A stretch of DNA of 23,833 bases from Bremia lactucae. Its lineage: Eukaryota > Oomycota > Peronosporomycetes > Peronosporales > Peronosporaceae. Below are positions 18,986-23,833 of this stretch, one piece after another. The translations under genes were made by a program, and so were the position numbers. Location: contig NC_090625.1 in assembly GCF_004359215.1 (NCBI RefSeq), forward strand, positions 1,519,988-1,543,820. The letters run 5' to 3'. The number at the start of each line of letters is the position of its first letter. Within the stretch, counting starts at the first letter, position 1. A model generated the notes under the pieces. That model was not told the origin of the DNA and ran no database searches. It saw nothing but the letters and a program-made list of their open reading frames with translations.

Positions 18986-19543
18986 ATAATGGCCCGATGG
19001 ATATCTTTTTTTGCGGAATACAACTTCGAGGTGAAGTATAAGCCTGGCAAGCAGAATGCTTTGGCCGATGCGTTATCACGCAGGCCGGATTATGAGCTTT
19101 CTCATTTAACGACTATAATGTCGCCTATTACTGATTTAATCTGTTCGGCTTACGCCAAGGATGTAAAGTTTGTAGCTCTGCTACGAGCTCTAAAGCGCAC
19201 AGAATCGGGTTTTAAATTGTCGGCACGTTTGCGTGCAAGATTACATCGATTTTATCGACAACAACTTGTTGCTTTATTGCACGGACGCTGCGGATCCTCG
19301 CGCGTCATTGTTCCTCATGATGAGGATTTGAAGTACCGAATCCTTTATGATGCACACGATACTGTCCTTGGTGGTCATCTCGGTAGAGAAAAGATCTACG
19401 GCTCTGTAAGCCAGATTTATTGGTGGTCCAAACTTTATAAATGGGTCAGCACATACGTTCGCACATGCGAAATTTGCCAGCGGGTTAATTCTCGGCGCAT
19501 GCCGCTGCGCCTGCCCGTACCCATAGGGTTTGGAGTCTATTAG
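18986..19543 (+). pseudogene. pol: RNase H end, tether and integrase zinc finger of element D
   Basis: An open frame of 184 codons reads ARWISFFAEYNFEVKYKPGK, ADALSRRPDYELSH, a tether with VKFVALLRALKRTES, then VPHDEDLKYRILYDAHDTVL, GGHLGREKIYGSVSQIYWW and TCEICQRVN. The integrase HHCC finger is complete, as far as I can see. It joins logically to the minus-strand RNase H fragment ending near 18070. It ends at a TAG in 19541-19543; the core continues in an overlapping frame, which implies a frameshift. Confidence 0.8.
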
Positions 19544-20280
19544 TGTGGATTTCGTTTTCGGTCTACCAAATGCTTCGACCGGTAACTCTGACATAGTGGT
19601 CTTTGTTGACCGATTGAGCAAAATGGTTCACTTAGCGGCTGCGCCGGATACTATTGATGGTGAAGGTATAGCAAGGCTGTCCATCGATCGCGTGTTTCGA
19701 CAACACGGTTTGCCAGTGGCAATTGTCTCTGATTGGGACCCCCGTTTCACGGGTAAATTCTGGACATCAATTTTCCAAGTGCTTAGCACCAGATTGGACA
19801 TGTCGACCGCGGACCATCCGCAGACCGTTGGTCAAACTAAACGTGTCAATCGCGTCATTGAAGACGTTATCGCAGCGTGTGTGCTCAGACACCAAAGCGC
19901 TGGGGCTCAATGCTCCCAGTGGTGGAGTTTGCGTTATATAACGCTGTACATGCATCTACAGGCTATACTCCGTTCTATGTAAACGGTCTTACCCACCCAC
20001 GCGTTCCACTAACGATACCACTGCGTGGTTCAGGGCTTGGTGGGGGAGAGTTAGCCGATATGCTTGTGATATTAGCCCTGTTACCGTTCGGAAACAAGTC
20101 AGCGAGTTCCTCGCGACGCGATTAAGTGTCTAAAGGCATGTCAGGGACACAATGGCTGATAGCCAAGACAAACAAAAAGAACCGGCAGATGCCAAAGGCA
20201 GCAGCTGTAATAATTATTATATGGTCGGAGGCCGAATTTACTAAACGCTAAAACTCAACCTATTAACTTAGTTTTTGCGG
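19530..20280 (+). pseudogene. pol: Integrase core of element D, catalytic Glu replaced by Lys
   Basis: The frame 19530-19982 reads SVDFVFGLPNAS (first Asp), IVVFVDRLSKMVHLAAAPDT, VSDWDPRFTGKFW (second Asp), then STADHPQTVGQTKRVNRVIE, where other copies have TER: codon AAA at 19839-19841 puts Lys in place of the catalytic Glu. After a frameshift it continues in 19877-20125 (VVEFALYNAVHASTGYTPFY, VNGLTHPRVPLT), and then with stops to about 20280. The point change alone would abolish strand transfer. Confidence 0.85.
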
Positions 20281-20840
20281 TCTTCAAGACCAAATTGCGC
20301 CCGCGCTTTATTGGACCATTTACGGTCGTGGCCAAGAAGGGCCTAGCTTACACGCTAAACCTTCCTAGCAAGCTGCGTACACACCCAGTGCTTTACGTTG
20401 GCTTGCTTAAGCCATATCGATACCCTTCCCACGTGGACTTAAAGGCGCTTGCGCCGAGACAGGCGGTCGTGCCTCAGACTGCCGCATCCTCACCAGGATG
20501 TCCAGCCGGCCCTCTAAATGAGGATGCTGACGCTCCAGCATCGAAAGACGGTTTTGAACCGCCTCAAATGAGCTCTCAACCCAAGCAAGGCTCTCACAAA
20601 GAAGTTGCATCTCGTGCTATAAAGCATCAAATGCTTTCGTCGAGATTTCGGCTCCCCCGCGCTGCTATATGCGCGAGGGAAGCTTCAGTTTCACCTGGAG
20701 AAACTTTTGAAGCGACGTCGTCGTAAGGCTTAATACCAGTATCTGGTAAAGTGGCGGGTACCCATCTTCTGAATTAGGAGTTTAAGGTTCCTCTTCGGCA
20801 AGATTGCCCCCATGCCGTTGACGTTTTTGAGCGCCATGCT
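20281..20840 (+). pseudogene. pol: GPY/F domain and chromodomain of element D
   Basis: The frame 20295-20726 reads RPRFIGPFTVVAKKGLAYTL, LRTHPVLYVGLLKPYRYP and a long Pro/Ser/Ala linker. In another frame the chromodomain follows (about 20690-20840): FHLEKLLKRRRRKA, a TAA, YQYLVKWR, then after another shift EFKVPLRQDCPHAVDVFE. The cage residues YLVKW are present but split from the rest. The second half is overlapped on minus by the antisense ORF ending at 20782. Confidence 0.75.
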
Positions 20841-21508
20841 CAGGGTCAACTAGCGTCAAACGACGCTTCCCACCACTAGCAGTGGGATTAGGTGGATCTA
20901 TAGCCTCAGTGCGGCTCCGATTCATGGTTGCACGGTCAACCGAAGCACTGAATTATCGGCTAGACCTTTCTTCGTTTTGTGGCATAAATGCCGACCGTAA
21001 CTGGCCTTTGGCCTTAAGCTTGGCGAAATCGAAGCAAAGCTTCCGTTCCAAACGAACATCAGCCACATACGCAGACGCTCTAATATTCCAGATATCGCGG
21101 AGGCGACGGGCCCGATGCACGCAGTTCTCAAATAAGACTTCGTTTTCACTTCTTGTTTCGTTTGCAAACAAAAAACGATCGGAAATTTTCATATTGAGGT
21201 CACCGAAGCCCCACGGGCTTAATCACGTAAACGCGTCAGATACTGAACTCGCGTCATTACCTTTGGGGTAAGGTATCGCTCATGAAGAGCGTCGCGAGCA
21301 GCGATCTCCTCCGGCGTCCTCGCCGGGTCACCAGGTCCAGATGACCAGACTTTGACCCGCGATGTCTTTGAGACGCTCTTCCGCACTAAACAGTGTGAAT
21401 CTATTTTAACTCTGAGCTCTTGCTTTCTCTATCTTGGCAGCTCGACAACGAGCTTGTTCCTCTATGAGGATTGCCCGCTGTTGCTCTTTACGAGGCACAA
21501 CGACTTGT
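20782..21508 (-). pseudogene. Antisense ORF of element D (different protein from L/R/B)
   Basis: Minus-strand coding sense in three joined pieces: a charged helix (VPRKEQQRAILIEEQARC, from about 21508), DPARTPEEIAARDALHERYL and TPKVMTRVQYLTRL (about 21335-21230), then 21192-20953 (SDRFLFANETRSENEVLFEN, RRLRDIWNIRASAYVADVRL). The same frame continues past one TAA through VDRATMNRSRTEAIDPPNP and a basic KRRLTLVDPEHGAQKRQRHG, which resembles a bipartite nuclear signal, to a stop at 20782-20784. The end overlaps the chromodomain of D. I know no such family. N-terminus cut by the LTR of R. Confidence 0.5.
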
Positions 21509-21935
21509 ACTGCTTCAGTACAAGTCCACTTCGAACTGCTTCAGTTGCGAGTGGTGCCCTACGTTATTTCACGTACACTAGTACGTGCAGAGGAAAACTT
21601 CTCTTTACGATAACTAACTTAAAGAGGGTTAAATGAAAACTGTATTAACATAATTAAGTTTCTCTTCTTTCTATCTGTTAATGTTAACTTAATTATGAGT
21701 TAATACTAAACATGCAAATTGAAATCTTATCTGTCTGTCTCTCTTTGTTTACGTTTACAGCTGATTAGTCTGCAGGATAAATAGATATAATGGCCAATAC
21801 CTATTTATGGATAAGATTTCTGAACATTACTATATACAGTAATTTTTTTTTAAATATTATCTACCTTCTAGATAATATATTAATTAATTAACAACGTTTA
21901 AGTGTTAATTTAATGTAATGATACACCTCGTTACA
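21486..21935 (-). repeat. 3' LTR of element R
   Basis: The reverse complement of the L LTR (1182-1632) with the same length, about 450 bp. Its inner end TTACA at 21935 abuts the polypurine tract. Its outer end is worn (ACGAGGCAC for ACGGGGCAC) and abuts the antisense ORF of D. It carries the same 11-bp hairpin (GACTTGTACTG with CAGTACAAGTC, 21502-21526). Confidence 0.75.
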
Positions 21936-21948
21936 TCAGCTCCCTTAA
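21936..21948 (-). promoter_or_regulatory. Polypurine tract of element R
   Basis: Read on minus, TTAAGGGAGCTGA precedes the LTR start TGTAACG, equivalent to the tract of L at 1169-1181. This marks the LTR as the 3' one of a minus-strand element. Confidence 0.55.
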
Positions 21949-22011
21949 ACGACAACCACTCTGACTGCTATTGGATGGAGTGGTCACTATGTAATCACTT
22001 AATTTAAAATA

Positions 22012-23289
22012 ATGTTGATTGGTCAGAGCCATCATTTTAAATTCCATCGCATGAAGAACAAATTTATGCGGGTTGCTGATAGTGCGGCGCCTTCGGCTGC
22101 GGTTCGTGCAACCGCGGGTGATGCACTGTTATCTCTTGCGGCAGACGGAACGTCTGCCGTTGTATCTTCTTCTCGCGCAACACTAGATGTTGCGGGAGCG
22201 CGTGGTGGTTCACCACGTGAATACGACCCTTCTTTGGAGGTCGACTACGAATGCGAGTCGGACGAAATGGCCGACTCGGGGAGAATAGAACAGTCGCCTG
22301 AAAGACGTCAGGCGGCTGACAATGAGCCTTCGAATGAGAGGGCTCATTCTGATAGACGAGTTAATAGTCTATTTAGTTCTGACGATGAGTATGATCCCTC
22401 ATCGCCCGTACGATCTTTCGTACGGTCTCCCATACGGTCACCTGCACCTGTTTCTGTGCAAGGTGATGACGATGGCGTAAGCCATCGTAAGAAAAGTCCT
22501 TGTGGTACCCCTGCTTCAGTGGGTACCACTCTGGGGAGTGAAGACAATAAAATGTCTCATCTCGCCCCTGAAAAGAAGCCGTGGCTTTTGCCAGAACAGC
22601 TTATCAATAGCTTGTCTGGAGAAACTACTCCTCACAATATAAATCCTTTATTTATTGCGACAAAGCTACATGGCCTTGATCCCAGGGCGAAGAACTTTCG
22701 CGCTGAGGAAGATTTTTATCTCGATGCTTTTCTTAAGCATCGATGGTTTAGTGGCAATAATAAGCGAGATAAAGTCTCGCTTATGCAAGCCTGGAGCGCG
22801 TTCATTCGCAATGTCAAAGACATTGGACGCGAAGCCTGGCTTCAAAAACTTAACGCGAATCGCGTTAAATTTGAGAAAAGAACTCCAACCGGTGCAAAGT
22901 ATAAATTGCATCGGTTGTCACGTGAGGCTGGACTTCCATGCCTCACGTGGGGTGATCCCTGTCCGTGTTGTGTAGACAACTCGAAGAGGGTAAAAGGGGA
23001 TGTCTATTCCCTTTCTTCGCCCTGGGGAAGGGCTCGCATCTGTATTGAGATGCGGGATGCGACTAACGTTTTGCAGTCGATTTACAGGCGCCAAGGGCGC
23101 GTGTTTTCCGATGGACCTTCTGAACCATGGGATGGGTCTCGTCATACTGACGGACAAGGCCCTCAACGTCAGCAACCAGCTGGGAACGAGGCTCCCAGCT
23201 GTCATGTGAAGGTGGATAACCGCGCCAGCGAACAAGATAACTCGTTTGCTGCCCCTTCCCATCACGGTGGTTTTGGATACGCTCCATAA
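22012..23289 (+). CDS. Intact antisense ORF of element R: 425-aa protein of unknown function
   Basis: The longest open frame in the window, starting ATG at 22012 and ending TAA at 23287-23289. Residues 1-180 are acidic and Ser/Arg-rich and look disordered (FSSDDEYDPSSPVRSF, SPIRSP). Residues 185-295 form a Trp-rich helical block shared with B (PWLLPEQLINSL, DFYLDAFLKHRWF, LMQAWSAFIRNVKDIGREAW). Residues 310-320 hold a Cys cluster, CLTWGDPCPCC, partly kept in B as CLSWGDSC. There is no signal peptide, membrane segment or known domain. It lies opposite to pol, between the end of pol and the 3' LTR, and its last 143 bp overlap the chromodomain codons. It is not gag: B has gag on the pol strand. 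Function unknown. Confidence 0.65.
   Translation: MLIGQSHHFKFHRMKNKFMRVADSAAPSAAVRATAGDALLSLAADGTSAVVSSSRATLDVAGARGGSPREYDPSLEVDYECESDEMADSGRIEQSPERRQAADNEPSNERAHSDRRVNSLFSSDDEYDPSSPVRSFVRSPIRSPAPVSVQGDDDGVSHRKKSPCGTPASVGTTLGSEDNKMSHLAPEKKPWLLPEQLINSLSGETTPHNINPLFIATKLHGLDPRAKNFRAEEDFYLDAFLKHRWFSGNNKRDKVSLMQAWSAFIRNVKDIGREAWLQKLNANRVKFEKRTPTGAKYKLHRLSREAGLPCLTWGDPCPCCVDNSKRVKGDVYSLSSPWGRARICIEMRDATNVLQSIYRRQGRVFSDGPSEPWDGSRHTDGQGPQRQQPAGNEAPSCHVKVDNRASEQDNSFAAPSHHGGFGYAP
22139..23201. repeat. Dense array of perfect short hairpins across the antisense ORF
   Basis: Perfect stems of 8 bp or more: 22139-22159 (9 bp), 22254-22278 (8), 22321-22348 (8), 22406-22425 (8), 22469-22488 (8), 22502-22529 (9), 22722-22742 (8), 22760-22784 (10), 22850-22868 (9), 22919-22949 (10), 23177-23201 (9). 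Further: 22886-22917 (12 bp with one G-U in plus RNA), 22291-22318 (11 with one G-U), and 7-bp stems at 22176, 22201, 22383, 22809 and 23035. Loops are 1-12 nt. Units do not overlap and tile the reading frame. The L arm has the same array. Confidence 0.9.
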
Positions 23290-23833
23290 GGAAACGTTGG
23301 ACACCGTGGGAACCCCCCAAAGGTTGTGGTGGAGGAGGGAAAATTAGATCCGAACCGTGTGTCGGATTTAATGTCAAGGATCGACAAAATCGATCACTTC
23401 CTCCATGATTCGGAGGAGGAACTTGACCACGAGCGCGGCAAGCGTCGCTCGTTAGAGCAGACGATGCGGATGGAAGACCGTTCGAAGAGTGCGGACTCCA
23501 TGTTGGAGTACGAACGGAAATATTACGCTGTTCGGGATGAGCTGTCGTCAGCTCATCGCAGTTTCGAAGATATTCGGAACCGGCATGTAAAAAACCCCGG
23601 TTCAACATGATCTGGTTCGTGATCACAGGAATCTTTTAGAGATTCTTGAAAAGGGTGGTCAGATCCGTCCGTGGAAGAAGCCGCGTACTGACGGTACGGG
23701 CGGAGCCGCCCGACGTGAAACGTAGGATGTGTTCGCATCCTATGTGGCAATTCTATTGTGTACGCATTGCCTCTGCGATCCAGTACATGGAAAGGCCCAA
23801 TGAACTTGGGTAGTAGTTTACTGCTGCCCACAT
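23063..23833 (-). pseudogene. pol: Integrase C-terminus, chromodomain and end of pol, element R (partial at window edge)
   Basis: On minus from the right edge: GPY/F domain LLPKFIGPFHVLDRRGNAYT with THPTFHVGRLRPYRQYAA (about 23816-23680), a linker, a frameshift at the T-run 23594-23589, then a full chromodomain 23305-23147 (FLMERIQNHRDG, SYLVRWRGYPPSHDSWEP, VEGLVRQYDETHP) and a tail to a stop just below 23063. Both Trp positions of the chromodomain are kept, making this the best chromodomain in the window. The catalytic part lies beyond the window. Nearly all of this span is overlapped by plus-strand ORFs. Confidence 0.8.
23290..23725 (+). pseudogene. Downstream coiled-coil extension of the R antisense ORF
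   Basis: After the TAA at 23287 the same frame stays open to 23610 with a strongly charged helical product (SRIDKIDHFLHDSEEELDHE, RKYYAVRDELSSAHRSF). A frame change at the A-run 23589-23594 would continue it to a TAG at 23723-23725. B has a matching helical segment at 8544-8971. It overlaps the pol linker and the end of the GPY/F codons on minus, so part of its conservation could be a shadow of pol. It may be the second half of the antisense protein, a separate ORF, or neither. Confidence 0.35.

Larger units (their letters stand above)
21486..23123. repeat. Right arm of the large inverted repeat (pairs with 1-1632)
   Basis: See the left arm for the alignment. This arm is the better preserved one: its opposite-strand ORF is open for 425 codons, while the left copy has at least two frameshifts. 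A roughly 19.9-kb spacer separates the arms. Confidence 0.85.

Noticed and set aside
20882..21271. 129-codon plus-strand frame behind the D chromodomain
   Set aside because: The minus strand over the same bases gives a longer, charged helical product continuing over several pieces; the plus frame looks like its shadow.
22120..22500. Secreted effector (RXLR or Crinkler type) in the antisense protein
   Set aside because: There is no signal peptide at the start and no RXLR-EER or LFLAK motif; Arg/Ser pairs alone are not evidence.
22139..23201. The hairpin series as a CRISPR array or tRNA cluster
   Set aside because: The stems all differ in sequence, there is no repeated unit with spacers, no cloverleaf, and the DNA is an open reading frame in a eukaryote-type transposon.
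22012..23289. Reading the 425-aa ORF as the gag of a plus-strand element
   Set aside because: The flanking LTR and polypurine tract are oriented for a minus-strand element, minus pol overlaps it, and family B has a clear gag with capsid motifs and zinc knuckle on the pol strand in addition to a homologue of this ORF.
22918..23304. 128-codon minus-strand frame over the R antisense ORF
   Set aside because: It lies in a different frame from the chromodomain readable in 23305-23147 and shows no motif.

Overview
The window looks like a gene-free, repeat-rich block of a eukaryotic genome. It is built entirely from decayed, nested and partly inverted Ty3/Gypsy-type (Metaviridae) LTR retrotransposons of the chromodomain class. 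Gag, DSG protease, reverse transcriptase, RNase H, HHCC integrase, GPY/F and chromodomain modules can all be read, mostly with stops and frameshifts. The element style and LTR text suggest an oomycete (Phytophthora or downy-mildew relative). That is an inference from recall, not a proof. I saw no tRNA, rRNA, CRISPR array or host gene.

Layout. Element L (1-1632) is the 3' end of a plus-strand element: the last codons of pol, a polypurine tract and a 3' LTR. Element A (plus strand, LTR from 1664) has gag, PR, RT, RNase H and the start of IN up to 6911, and resumes at 14910-15840 with the IN C-terminus and chromodomain. It is split by element B (6912-14909), a minus-strand element with two direct LTRs and a complete but degenerate gag-pol. 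Element D (about 15900-21485, no LTR found) is scrambled: linker and start of RT on plus (16060-17050), PR/spacer and RT core/RNase H on minus (17060-18985), then RNase H end, IN and chromodomain on plus (18986-20840). Element R (21486 to the window end) is a minus-strand relative of L. L and R form inverted-repeat arms of about 1.63 kb around roughly 19.9 kb.

Two signals go beyond ordinary transposon debris. (1) In L, R and B the space between the end of pol and the 3' LTR carries a long ORF on the strand OPPOSITE to pol. Its 3' part overlaps the chromodomain and reaches the GPY/F codons. It is open for 425 codons in R, a homologue is recognisable in the different family B, and it is not gag, because B has a separate canonical gag on the pol strand. 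D has a different, unrelated antisense ORF at the same place. (2) The coding DNA of these elements is packed with short perfect hairpins (stems 7-11 bp, loops 1-12 nt). They are densest in the antisense ORF, with at least 11 perfect stems of 8 bp or more in 1.2 kb where I would expect well under one by chance.

None of the visible pol genes can work: every RT copy has lost its YxDD motif and frames are broken. Any activity would depend on other copies in the genome.
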